64,000 nt of DNA from Anaerolineales bacterium (GTDB lineage: Bacteria > Chloroflexota > Anaerolineae > JAAEKA01), in NCBI GenBank assembly GCA_020634615.1, contig JACKBI010000001.1, positions 832,789 to 896,788 of the forward strand. Direction: 5' to 3'. The notes beneath the pieces are model-generated. The model searched no databases, was not told where the DNA came from, and worked only from the letters and a program-made list of their open reading frames with translations. Below are positions 53,673 to 61,378 of this stretch, piece after piece (the stretch's first letter is position 1; each line of letters opens with the position of its first letter). The translations under genes and the position numbers were made by a program.

Positions 53673-54950
53673 ATGTTTCGCCTGTTATCTGTTGCGTTAG
53701 GATTGTTCGCGGCCCTGTTGCCGGCCAGGCTGGTGGGTCGCACGTCGGGTATCGTTCTCTGGGCGCTCAAGCTGGCGGCCGGCGCGCTGGCGCCGTGGAT
53801 CGCGCTGGCTGGCGTTCTGCTGGCCGCCTTAGGTGTTCGCCGGCGCGATCCAATCACTGCCGGCGCGGGGCTGGCTGCGGCTGTGCTGGCGGGACGCTAT
53901 ACTGCGCGCGCCATCGAGCCGCACAACGGGTTCGACACTGCCTTTGGCCCGGGCTGGCAGGCGCGCATCCCGCCAGAGCTGGAGGGCCGTATGTTGCGCC
54001 GCCGCTGGACACCGGTTACCATTCCGCCGAAGGTCCGGGCTACCGCCAACGTCGTCTATTCCAGCGTCCCGGCCACCGGCGCGCCGCTGCGCTGCGATCT
54101 GTGGAGTCCACCAACGGGCGTGCAACCGACCGGCCTGGGTGTGATCTACGTCCACGGCGGCGCGTGGCGGCTGATGAAGAAAGACATGTTCACCCGCCCC
54201 ATGTTCCGGCGGCTGGCAGGCGAGGGACACGTGGTGATGGACATCGAGTACCGGCTGGCGCCGGCCGCGAGTGTGCCAGAAATGGTCAGCGACGTCAAGC
54301 GGGCCATTCTCTGGCTGAAGCGCCACGCAGGTGAATACGGTGTCAACCCGGAACGCATCGTCCTGATGGGCGGCTCAGCCGGCGGGCATCTGGCGATGAT
54401 GGCCGCCTACACCACTGATGATCCGCTCTTCCAGCTCGACGGCGCAGATGGCGACACCCGCGTGCGCGGCGTGGTGAGCTACTACGGGCCGGCTGACCTG
54501 ATGGCAGTCTACGACGATGTGGAAGTTGCCAGCGAACGCCTGCGACGGCGCAAGCGGATCTGGCCCTATGGCTACACGGTGGAGATTCTTCTGCAACTGG
54601 TTGGTCTCCTCCCGTCGCACACGTCCATCGAGCGGGCCGGCAATCTGGTCGGTGAATTGGTGGGTGCGCAACGCGATGAGGATCCTGACCGCTTCCTGAG
54701 CCTTTCGCCCATTGGTCACGTCGGCCCGCACTGCCCGCCGACGCTGCTGCTGCAAGGGACTGACGACATCTTCGGGCTGGCGCCCTCGACCTGGCAACTG
54801 CACAGCAAGCTGCGCGATGCCGGTGTGACATCGATTCTGGTGGAGTTCCCCCAGACCGACCACGCCTTCGATCTGGCTCTGCCGTGGATATCGCCGGCCG
54901 CGCAGGCTGCGCTGTACGATGTCGAGCGGTTTCTGGCGTTGATGTTGTAG
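53673..54950 (+). CDS. Membrane-anchored alpha/beta hydrolase (esterase/lipase, HSL-like)
   Basis: A 425-aa protein. The N-terminal 80 residues form two or three hydrophobic helices. The catalytic domain begins near residue 120: LGVIYVHGGAWRLMKKDMFT has the HGG oxyanion motif of hormone-sensitive-lipase-like esterases. IVLMGGSAGGHLAMMAAYTT has the nucleophile Ser in GGSAGGH. An Asp and His follow near DDIFGLAPS and QTDHAFDLALP. It probably hydrolyses short esters at the membrane. AAGGAAG precedes the ATG by eight bases. Confidence 0.9.
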   Translation: MFRLLSVALGLFAALLPARLVGRTSGIVLWALKLAAGALAPWIALAGVLLAALGVRRRDPITAGAGLAAAVLAGRYTARAIEPHNGFDTAFGPGWQARIPPELEGRMLRRRWTPVTIPPKVRATANVVYSSVPATGAPLRCDLWSPPTGVQPTGLGVIYVHGGAWRLMKKDMFTRPMFRRLAGEGHVVMDIEYRLAPAASVPEMVSDVKRAILWLKRHAGEYGVNPERIVLMGGSAGGHLAMMAAYTTDDPLFQLDGADGDTRVRGVVSYYGPADLMAVYDDVEVASERLRRRKRIWPYGYTVEILLQLVGLLPSHTSIERAGNLVGELVGAQRDEDPDRFLSLSPIGHVGPHCPPTLLLQGTDDIFGLAPSTWQLHSKLRDAGVTSILVEFPQTDHAFDLALPWISPAAQAALYDVERFLALML

Positions 54951-54961
54951 ATTGGCCCGCT

Positions 54962-55041
54962 CGTCCTCCTACTCGTCCTCGTCCTCCTACTCGTTGGTTC
55001 GCGCAACGCTTGCGGAAGAGTACGAGTAGGAGGACGAGGAC
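54962..55041. repeat. Tandem and inverted CTCGTCCTCCTA repeat
   Basis: TCGTCCTCCTACTCG occurs twice in tandem (from 54961 and about 54980). The 20 bases at 54975-54994 are the exact reverse complement of 55022-55041, with a 27-base loop. It lies between the esterase stop and the small zinc-ribbon gene and could form a long hairpin in either transcript. Confidence 0.8.
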
Positions 55042-55068
55042 AAGTCTAACCCCCGAAAGAGGAATTCC

Positions 55069-55263
55069 ATGACCGATACGATGCTTGTTTGTCTGAACTG
55101 CCAGCGGCCGGAGAGTCTGGTCCCGCTGGTTTCACTTCGCTACCAGGGCAGCAGCGCGTGGATCTGCTCGCAATGCCTGCCTGTTCTGATCCACGATCCC
55201 CAGCGGCTGGCCGGCAGGCTGGCCGACGCCGAATCGATGACGCCAGCCGACCACCACGACTGA
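55069..55263 (+). CDS. Small zinc-ribbon protein
   Basis: A 64-aa protein with CLNC and CSQC about 25 residues apart, flanking a Val-Ser-Leu-Arg-Tyr strand, and an acidic His-rich tail (MTPADHHD). AGAGGAAT precedes the ATG by seven bases. It is one of three very small zinc-ribbon proteins in the window. Function unknown. Confidence 0.75.
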   Translation: MTDTMLVCLNCQRPESLVPLVSLRYQGSSAWICSQCLPVLIHDPQRLAGRLADAESMTPADHHD

Positions 55264-55267
55264 CCTG

Positions 55268-55340
55268 CCATCCACGAATGCCTGCGGCGACGCGAATACC
55301 GGAGATGGAGCGTGTGCTATTCGGGCATTTGTGTCGCTGC
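55268..55340. repeat. Partial copy of the CCATCCACGAA repeat, overlapping the MFS gene 3' end
   Basis: CCATCCACGAATG, then GCGAATACCGGA, then CTATTCGGGCATTTGTGTCG follows the order of the fuller element at 61109-61203. The MFS stop codon (55317-55319) and its last few codons lie inside this repeat. Confidence 0.6.
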
Positions 55341-56594
55341 AGCCGCTCGTGGACGGTCTCCGGGCAGCCACACCACCAGCAGGATTACCGCCAGCAGCGC
55401 CATGAACGCGCCGAAGAGGAAGGGGGCGGCCGGGCCGAAGCCGGCCCAGCCGGCGACGCCCTGCCAGAGGATGCCTGCGATCAGGCTGGCCGGAAAGGCC
55501 GCCAGCCCGATGGCCGCGTTGTAGAGGCCATAGGCTGTGCCGCGCTGCTCCGACTCCACCACGTCCGCCACCAGCGCCTTGCCGGCGCCTTCAGCCATCC
55601 CGTAGTAGATGCCATAGAGCGCAAACAGCGCCCATATCTGCCACGTGGCATCCGTCAGTGCAAACCCGAGATAGATCACTGCGTACGCCAGCCATCCACC
55701 GATGATCACCTTGCGCCGCCCGATCCGGTCTGACAGCGCGCCGGCCGGCGTCGATACCAGGGTGTAAACCAGGGTAAACGTCACCAGCATCGCCAGCACG
55801 CCCGTCACGCTCAACCCGAGGTTCTGCGCCCGCAACACCAGGAAGGCATCGGACGAGTTGCCCAGCGTGAACAGGACCATCACCACCAGGAAGCGCTGAA
55901 AGCGCGGATCCAGCCCGCGCAACGAGAGTTTGGGGCGCTCGCGCACACCGGCGATGGGGACATCCTTGGCGCCAACGGCCAGTACCAGTACGGCCAGCAC
56001 AGCAGGGGGAATGCTGAACAACACGACCATTTGAAAGGCGGAGCGAGTCAGCTCCAGGTCCTGGCCCTGGATAAACCAGACCACCACCAGCGCGATGGCG
56101 ATGCCGATCAGCGCGCCGGCTGTGTCGCCCGCCCGGTGCAGCCCGAAGGCAAGTCCGCGGCGCTTCTCGTCGATGCTGTCGGCAATCAGCGCGTCACGCG
56201 GCGCGGTGCGGATGCCCTTGCCGACGCGGTCGGTGAAGCGCACGGCCAGCACAGCTTGCCAGGTCGTGGCGAAAAAGAGGAACGGCTTGGCCAGTGTCGA
56301 TAGTCCGTAGCCCGCGACCGTCAGCCACTTGCGCTGGCCCATGCGGTCGCTCAACCAGCCGGAGAAGACCTTCAACAGACTGGCAGTCGTCTCGGCGACG
56401 CCTTCGATCAACCCGATGACGTTGGTGCGCACGCCCAGTACATTGGCCAGGAACAGCGGCAGCAGGTGTACCAGCATCTCGCTGGAGACGTCCGTCAGCA
56501 GGCTGGTAGCGGTCACCACCCACACGTTGCGCGGCAGACTGTGCAGGCCGCGGCCGGTTTCGGGTGTGTCGTTGGGTAGAGGTGTGTCTGTCAA
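55317..56594 (-). CDS. MFS transporter
   Basis: A major facilitator with about twelve helices, about 425 aa from the TTG at 56594. The opening SLPRNVWVVTATSLLTDVSS leads into the first helices. VFSGWLSDRMGQRKWLTVAG is the first cytoplasmic-loop motif, and ALSDRIGRRKVIIGGWLAYA is its copy in the second half. TAPRDALIADSIDEKRRGLA follows helix 4. The type resembles MFS drug or sugar-phosphate exporters of the YjjL/YdiM kind; the substrate is unknown. The start is uncertain: another TTG at 56666 extends the frame into non-conserved sequence, and neither has a good ribosome site. Confidence 0.85.
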   Translation of the reverse strand: MTDTPLPNDTPETGRGLHSLPRNVWVVTATSLLTDVSSEMLVHLLPLFLANVLGVRTNVIGLIEGVAETTASLLKVFSGWLSDRMGQRKWLTVAGYGLSTLAKPFLFFATTWQAVLAVRFTDRVGKGIRTAPRDALIADSIDEKRRGLAFGLHRAGDTAGALIGIAIALVVVWFIQGQDLELTRSAFQMVVLFSIPPAVLAVLVLAVGAKDVPIAGVRERPKLSLRGLDPRFQRFLVVMVLFTLGNSSDAFLVLRAQNLGLSVTGVLAMLVTFTLVYTLVSTPAGALSDRIGRRKVIIGGWLAYAVIYLGFALTDATWQIWALFALYGIYYGMAEGAGKALVADVVESEQRGTAYGLYNAAIGLAAFPASLIAGILWQGVAGWAGFGPAAPFLFGAFMALLAVILLVVWLPGDRPRAAAATQMPE

Positions 56595-56768
56595 TGGACT
56601 GTCTCGCAGTTCGGTGTGGCCAGGCAAACAGGGACGCCGAGGAACATATTGGAGGCTTTGCGGCAATCAGGAGATGCTTCGCTAACCAAGGTGTCTCGCC
56701 ATGACAACGAGGAACCCGGTCTACGTTGCAGGAAACTGACCGCCACGAAGTTCCATCGAGTTCCTCGC

Positions 56769-57326
56769 TTACAGCTTGGGCAGCGTGATCCCAACCTGCT
56801 TTTGATACTTGCCCTTCTTGTCGGCGTAGGATTGCAGCGGTGGGTCGCCCTCGAAGAAGAGCACCTGTGCGATGCCCTCGTTAGCGTAGATGCGGGCCGG
56901 CAGCGGCGTCGTGTTGCTGATCTCCAGCGTGGCGTAGCCCTCCCACTCCGGCTCGAAGGGGGTCACGTTGACGATGACGCCGCAACGCGCATAGGTCGAT
57001 TTGCCCAAGCAGATGGTGAGGATGTTGCGCGGGATGCGGAAGTACTCCACCGTCCGCGCCAGGACGAAGGAGTTGGGCGGCACAACGCAGACCGGCCCCT
57101 TGAACGGCACCATGGAGCGCTCGTCAAAGTGCTTGGGATCGACGATCGTCAGGTCGCCCAGCCCGGCGGTGAACACCAGAAACTCGTCGGCGACGCGGAT
57201 GTCGTAGCCGTAGCTGCTGAGGCCGTAGGAGACGACTCCTTCCCTCACTTGTTTGTCGACGAACGGCTCCAACATGCCGTGCTCGGTCGCCATCTTGCGA
57301 ATCCAGTGGTCGGGCTTAATGGACAT
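56769..57326 (-). CDS. dcd: dCTP deaminase
   Basis: A 185-aa trimeric enzyme that deaminates dCTP to dUTP for thymidylate synthesis. GVVSYGLSSYGYDIRVADEF is the conserved start. VDPKHFDERSMV, PPNSFVLARTVEYFRIPRNI, CLGKSTYARCGVIVNVTPFE (catalytic Arg/Ser/Glu region) and YADKKGKYQKQVGITLPKL at the C-terminus all match. The length is normal. The region before the ATG holds a dispersed repeat shared with the murA upstream region. A strict dcd against a bifunctional dcd-dut cannot be decided by eye. Confidence 0.96.
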   Translation of the reverse strand: MSIKPDHWIRKMATEHGMLEPFVDKQVREGVVSYGLSSYGYDIRVADEFLVFTAGLGDLTIVDPKHFDERSMVPFKGPVCVVPPNSFVLARTVEYFRIPRNILTICLGKSTYARCGVIVNVTPFEPEWEGYATLEISNTTPLPARIYANEGIAQVLFFEGDPPLQSYADKKGKYQKQVGITLPKL

Positions 57327-57347
57327 AGGTTACTCCTGAATGAAATG

Positions 57348-57430
57348 GGTGGCGGGTTGCGAGTTGCAGGTTGCAAGTTGCGGGAAACGTGATGCGTGAC
57401 TGGCCTCTGACCTCTGTTCACCGATCACCG
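57348..57430 (-). repeat. Dispersed repeat block between the SagB-like gene and dcd
   Basis: On the minus strand CGGTGATCGGTGAACAG is followed by CGCAACTTGCAACCTGCAAC and CTGCAACTCGCAACC, then the dcd ribosome site. The stop of the upstream gene (57425-57427) lies inside the first motif. It has the same order and context as 43441-43545. Confidence 0.7.
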
Positions 57431-59215
57431 CCCCAGATGCGCGTACGCTGGCAGCGTCCGCAGGCGCGAATCCTCCACCGGGCCGCCGACCGTGAAGTGG
57501 TAGACGGTCTGGTAGCGCAGGCTGGGCTGGCCCGCAGTGCGATAGCCGGGCAGCCCCAGCACCTGGTGCATCGAGTCGTCGAAAAAGCAGCCGATGCCGG
57601 TGGCGCGCAGGCCGGCCGCTTCCGCCTCCAGGTAGAGCATCTGGCCAATGGCTCCGGCTTCCCAGTGCAGCCGGCGATAGAACCATGGACCATAGCGGCG
57701 CAGCGACGCTTCGTACTCGGCAAGCATGCCCACTGCAAACGCACCGTCGGACGCGATCTCCTGGCCGCACGACACGGCCTGGGCAGTCTGGCGCATGTCG
57801 CCAGTTTGCAGCAGGTAGAGCGGCAACGTTTCGGGGCACGAAGCGGGCTGCTGCCAGAGGAACTGTGGATTCATAGTCGCCTGCAACGCGCCCTTCTCTT
57901 CCGGGTCGCGCAACAGGAAGTACAGGCCACTGGCAAGATTGTCAACCCGATGGACAAACAACGCGAGGTGGATCGCCGGCTTCCACGGCAGCGCGTCGAA
58001 GGGTGTCAGGCCGGGCAGGACGCGGCTCATAGCGGTGTAGAACGCCTCGCTGCTCATACCGGTCACGCCGTCCATGTCCACCGCGCTGCGTCGCTGACGA
58101 ATGATCTGACGCGCGGGCGGGGAGCTAGAGGTGACAGGGTGACTCGCACTGTCGACAGCGTGATGCCAGTATGACGCTTCGGGGGAAATTTCGCGTGCGG
58201 TCGCTTCGGCGACGACTTCGATGATAGGCCAGGGATGGTGATCGCTGCTGAGGCGATTGGGCGTGCCGGCCGCGGGCGAGCCTGTCAACTCTGCCAGCAG
58301 GCTGGCAGGCAGGACAAGGTTCGTAGTAGCGACTTCAGTCGCTTCCGAATCGTTAATCCCTGCCAGTTTGTTGCTGTGAGCGGGGTCAGTGGCCGGATAG
58401 AGCACCAGCAGGCAGTCCGGGTGTTCAGCTTCGATACGCAGATGTTCGTCTTCCTCGTCAGCCTGGCCAGTGATGCCCAGCAGTGTAGCCAGGTGCGCGT
58501 CGGGCGCCGTTTCCAGCAGCCTGACCTGCCAGCCCATCACCGCCGCGGCGATGGCGACGGCCGCGATGGCGTGGCCGATGTCATGGTTGCAGTAGCGAAA
58601 TGCCCGCTCGCCATATTTCCACGCCTCGCGCCAGTGGATGGAGGTCAGTGCGAGGAGCAGCGCGCCGGGCGGCAGTTGTTCAGCCAGCGACTGCCATTGC
58701 GCAGCGATCAGCGTTCTGCGCACTTCCAGGCCGTGCTCGTGCGGCGCGTAATGGCAGACCGCGGCCGAGTCCAGCAGCCCAGCCACCGGCCCGCTGATCA
58801 GATAGCCCTCGGTGGGATGCAGATTGCCGCTGGACGGGTTGACGCGCAGCGCCCATTTACTGTCCCCGTATTCCTTCCAGGCTGACAACGCCAGCGAATC
58901 GTAGAAAAGCTGCGAAACGAAGCGGCGATCCAGCGGCCGGGGTGTGATCGCGCCGAGCTGAAAGATGGCATCCCAGGATGGCTCAGCGCCGGGCGCTATC
59001 TCATCGAGTGTCACCAACCGTGCGCCGGCGTAGCGACGAAACGGATTCGGCTGCGTGTCCCAGTCCATGTAGCCCAGTGAACGGGCGTAGCGATACGGCG
59101 CGTGTTTAGTAGTCTGGTGGTAGGCGAGGACAACATCCAGCGGCGATGGCGCGGGACGAGGTGGAGCCGGCGGCGGCTCAGGCTGGCGGCGTTTTTGCGT
59201 CAGTCGAAACGGCAT
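57425..59215 (-). CDS. SagB/ThcOx-type nitroreductase-fold dehydrogenase (two domains)
   Basis: A 596-aa protein with tandem nitroreductase-fold domains. Domain 1 (about 35-260) has LALSAWKEYGDSKWALRVNP then SSGNLHPTEGY, and FRYCNHDIGHAIAAVAIAAA. Domain 2 (about 335-590) has RQRRSAVDMDGVTGMSSEAF, WFYRRLHWEAGAIGQMLYLE and ATGIGCFFDDSMHQVLGLPG, with FMN-binding Arg and Ser positions. SagB/ThcOx proteins are FMN oxidases; some mature peptide natural products, but no YcaO or precursor peptide gene is near. A palindromic repeat lies inside the linker between the domains (58328-58343). Confidence 0.88.
   Translation of the reverse strand: MPFRLTQKRRQPEPPPAPPRPAPSPLDVVLAYHQTTKHAPYRYARSLGYMDWDTQPNPFRRYAGARLVTLDEIAPGAEPSWDAIFQLGAITPRPLDRRFVSQLFYDSLALSAWKEYGDSKWALRVNPSSGNLHPTEGYLISGPVAGLLDSAAVCHYAPHEHGLEVRRTLIAAQWQSLAEQLPPGALLLALTSIHWREAWKYGERAFRYCNHDIGHAIAAVAIAAAVMGWQVRLLETAPDAHLATLLGITGQADEEDEHLRIEAEHPDCLLVLYPATDPAHSNKLAGINDSEATEVATTNLVLPASLLAELTGSPAAGTPNRLSSDHHPWPIIEVVAEATAREISPEASYWHHAVDSASHPVTSSSPPARQIIRQRRSAVDMDGVTGMSSEAFYTAMSRVLPGLTPFDALPWKPAIHLALFVHRVDNLASGLYFLLRDPEEKGALQATMNPQFLWQQPASCPETLPLYLLQTGDMRQTAQAVSCGQEIASDGAFAVGMLAEYEASLRRYGPWFYRRLHWEAGAIGQMLYLEAEAAGLRATGIGCFFDDSMHQVLGLPGYRTAGQPSLRYQTVYHFTVGGPVEDSRLRTLPAYAHLGR
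58328..58343. repeat. Palindrome inside the SagB-like gene
   Basis: AGCGACT-TC-AGTCGCT, an intragenic copy of the GCGACTTC theme seen between genes at 53545-53628. It encodes a stretch of the inter-domain linker (SEATEVATT) and keeps the frame. Confidence 0.55.
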
Positions 59216-59254
59216 GGTTGGCCGGGTTCGGGAACGGGATAACAGAACATAGAT

Positions 59255-59665
59255 CTATGAGAACAAACCGACGTCATACAACAGACGCCGTTCCACTACC
59301 CGGTCGTCGTCGTTCAAACGAAAAATGAGAACGGTCACTCGCCCCTCTGGTGTCAGTGGAATTATTTCTCCACTAAGATCGAACTGAAAGTGACCTTCCC
59401 ACCCGTCAGTACGAGGATTGAAAAACCGGACCAACTCGCCAGTCTGTGGGTCGAAGGATCCAACGTTAGGACCTTTGAAGCGGTTGCAGCGTATACAGGC
59501 CAACGCAAGATTGGCAGCTTCGGTTTTGCCTCCGTGCTGCACCGGCACGATGTGATCCGGTTCATGTTTGTGTAAGACTACTGATTGGGGCAAATGGCAA
59601 TACTCGCAGCGATATCCGGCTCGTTCTGCTACAACGCGACGCAATTCGAGCGATATGTCACTCAC
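59255..59665 (-). CDS. HNH endonuclease
   Basis: A 136-aa HNH nuclease. RAGYRCEYCHLPQSVVLHKH has the first zinc Cys pair, EPDHIVPVQHGGKTEAANLA has the catalytic His and Asn, and LACIRCNRFKGPNVGSFDP the second Cys pair. The C-terminal 50 residues (FNPRTDGWEGHFQFD onward) are typical of a widespread stand-alone HNH group in Chloroflexota and Cyanobacteria. Start is GTG 59665, two bases after the stop of the small upstream gene, so the two are coupled. DNA target and role are unknown. Confidence 0.92.
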   Translation of the reverse strand: MSDISLELRRVVAERAGYRCEYCHLPQSVVLHKHEPDHIVPVQHGGKTEAANLALACIRCNRFKGPNVGSFDPQTGELVRFFNPRTDGWEGHFQFDLSGEIIPLTPEGRVTVLIFRLNDDDRVVERRLLYDVGLFS

Positions 59666-59667
59666 TG

Positions 59668-60018
59668 TTACGCGCTCTGGATTTGTGAACTAGCGAGTTG
59701 CGCCTTCAACATGATCACGAAGTGTTCGATCTGTTGAAGCTCGTCCAGTTCAAGTTGTTCAATTTCCGCCAGCAGTCCGGCTTGATTGAGAGTCAGCAGC
59801 CTTTGCAACCTGGCCTGAGCGCGGTCAGATACATGATACTGCAACACGGCCTGGTCTGAAGGACCGTGCAAAAGGAATTCGATGAACTCCGCGGCTGTGG
59901 CGCTGGCAGGCGTCCGAAAGTGAGCAAGGCTCAACTCAAGAATTGTTGGCATCCAGCGGCGGATCGGCAGGATTCGCCGGGCCAGTTCCTCAGAGACTTG
60001 CATTGTAACTTGAACCAT
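59668..60018 (-). CDS. Small helical partner of the HNH nuclease
   Basis: A 116-aa, mainly helical protein. VQVTMQVSEELARRILPIRR resembles the N-terminus of several short proteins in which a beta strand precedes a helix. LQRLLTLNQAGLLAEIEQLE then LDELQQIEHFVIMLKAQLAS is a likely coiled coil. No catalytic residues are seen. GAGTGACC precedes ATG 60018. It is directly upstream of and coupled to the HNH gene, so it may regulate, inhibit or target it. I do not recognise the family. Confidence 0.72.
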   Translation of the reverse strand: MVQVTMQVSEELARRILPIRRWMPTILELSLAHFRTPASATAAEFIEFLLHGPSDQAVLQYHVSDRAQARLQRLLTLNQAGLLAEIEQLELDELQQIEHFVIMLKAQLASSQIQSA

Positions 60019-60101
60019 AGGTCACTCCTCGTAGCATCGGTTGGCCGATTATAGCACGATGAGAGCGTCACACCAAGAGACCTGGATGCGCCTGGTGCTG
60101 T

Positions 60102-61076
60102 TCAGGCAAGCTGTGATAGCTCATCCAGCCGCTCCATATCGTCACCGGTCAGGCGGAAGGCCATCGCGCCGGCGTTCTGCTGTGCCTGATGCACCTTGGT
60201 GGCGCCGGGGATGGTGACCACAGTGTCGCCGCTGTAGTTGATCAGCCAGTTCAACGCGACCTGGGCTACTGTGGCGTCGTAGCGTTGTCCGATAATCTCC
60301 ATGGCCTCGACCAGCGGGCGCGTCCGTTCCAGATTGCGGCGGATCATCCACTTGCGCCAGGCCAGCGCGCCGCTCTGCGGGTCGGCAGCCCTGTGATACT
60401 TGCCTGTCAACAGGCCCGACTCCAGCGGCGTGTAGGCGATGATGGTGACGCCCAGCTCGCGCGCCGTTTCCAACGTGCCGTCGCGCTCGATCTTGCGGTC
60501 CAGCAGGCTGTACTTGACCTGGTTGGAGGCCAGGACCAGGCCGCGCTGGCGTAGCGCGCGCGAGGCGCGTCGCATCTGCTGCGGGCTGAAGTTGCTGACG
60601 CCAACCGCGCGTATCTTGCCCGCTTCCGCCAGATCGGCCATCGCGTTCATCTCCGCCTCGGGCGGGGAGAAGCTCCACGGCTGATGCACCATGTAGAGGT
60701 CGATGCTGTAGCCGTCCAGCGCGCGCAGCCGGTTGTCGATGGTCTTGGGGATGTTGGCGGCGGTGCGCGGGAAGGGCATCCATTTGGTCGCCACAACCAC
60801 GTCGTCGTCGGACTTGCCAGCCGCGTGCAGCGCTGCTGCCAGCGAGCGCTCCGATTCACCCATGCCGTACATCTCGGCTGTGTCGAACCAGTTGATGCCG
60901 CCGTCCAGCGCTGCCTGGACGATGGCGTTCTTCGTATCCTGGGGGATGACCGGGAAGGCGCGTCCCAGCAGCGGGCCGCCGCCTGAGAACTCCATGACGC
61001 CGAGACCGATGGCTGAGACGCGGATATCTGTCTGGCCGAGGGGTCGCAGATCGGCGCTCGTAATCGTTGTTTGCAT
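60102..61076 (-). CDS. Aldo/keto reductase
   Basis: A 324-aa (beta/alpha)8 NADPH-dependent reductase. INWFDTAEMYGMGESERSLA has the catalytic Asp and Tyr, VVATKWMPFPRT the Lys and IDLYMVHQPWSFSPPEAEM the His. VSNFSPQQMRRASRALRQRG and VTIIAYTPLESGLLTGKY follow in order. The substrate is unknown; the group acts on aldehydes and ketones. The upstream 300 bases hold repeats and no ribosome site stronger than AAGGACT. Confidence 0.93.
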   Translation of the reverse strand: MQTTITSADLRPLGQTDIRVSAIGLGVMEFSGGGPLLGRAFPVIPQDTKNAIVQAALDGGINWFDTAEMYGMGESERSLAAALHAAGKSDDDVVVATKWMPFPRTAANIPKTIDNRLRALDGYSIDLYMVHQPWSFSPPEAEMNAMADLAEAGKIRAVGVSNFSPQQMRRASRALRQRGLVLASNQVKYSLLDRKIERDGTLETARELGVTIIAYTPLESGLLTGKYHRAADPQSGALAWRKWMIRRNLERTRPLVEAMEIIGQRYDATVAQVALNWLINYSGDTVVTIPGATKVHQAQQNAGAMAFRLTGDDMERLDELSQLA

Positions 61077-61108
61077 GGTTAGTCCTTCTGCTCAGTTGAT
61101 ACAGTGAG

Positions 61109-61203
61109 CCATCCACGAAGGCTTCGCAACACGAATGCACGAATACCGGAAACGGGCGCCTTCGGTATTCGTGTATTTGTGAGCCGAAGGCATTCGCGGA
61201 TGG
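61109..61203. repeat. Palindromic CCATCCACGAA element
   Basis: A 95-base element with nested inverted repeats: outer CCATCCACGAAGGCTTCG against CGAAGGCATTCGCGGATGG (imperfect), and inner CACGAATACCG against CGGTATTCGTG (exact). A partial copy lies at 55268-55340. Confidence 0.75.
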
Positions 61204-61257
61204 TCCGCGCCCACAATTGTACTCCCGTTCGCAGGGGCGCGCAATGTCGCAGACAGG

Positions 61258-61286
61258 TTGCCGGGCGGTGGTGGGCGTGGTATCAT
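61258..61286 (+). promoter_or_regulatory. Promoter of the restriction-methylase gene
   Basis: TTGCCG at 61258-61263, 17-bp spacer, TATCAT at 61281-61286, with TG at the extended -10 position. The start is about 85 bases before ATG 61379. Confidence 0.6.
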
Positions 61287-61299
61287 ACGCGCCGCGCTG

Positions 61300-61363
61300 A
61301 GAACCGCGGATGAAGAGGAAGACGCGGATTCTGATCCGCGCGGCTCGGCAAATCCGCGGTTCT
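61300..61363 (+). repeat. Nested hairpin in the leader of the restriction-methylase gene
   Basis: Outer exact 12-bp stem AGAACCGCGGAT / ATCCGCGGTTCT (61300-61311 with 61352-61363) and inner exact 7-bp stem CGCGGAT / ATCCGCG (61323-61340). It lies between the promoter and the start codon. The sequence AACCGCGGATGAAGAGGAA is related to 43488 onward. Confidence 0.7.
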
Positions 61364-61378
61364 TTGGCCCTGAAAACC

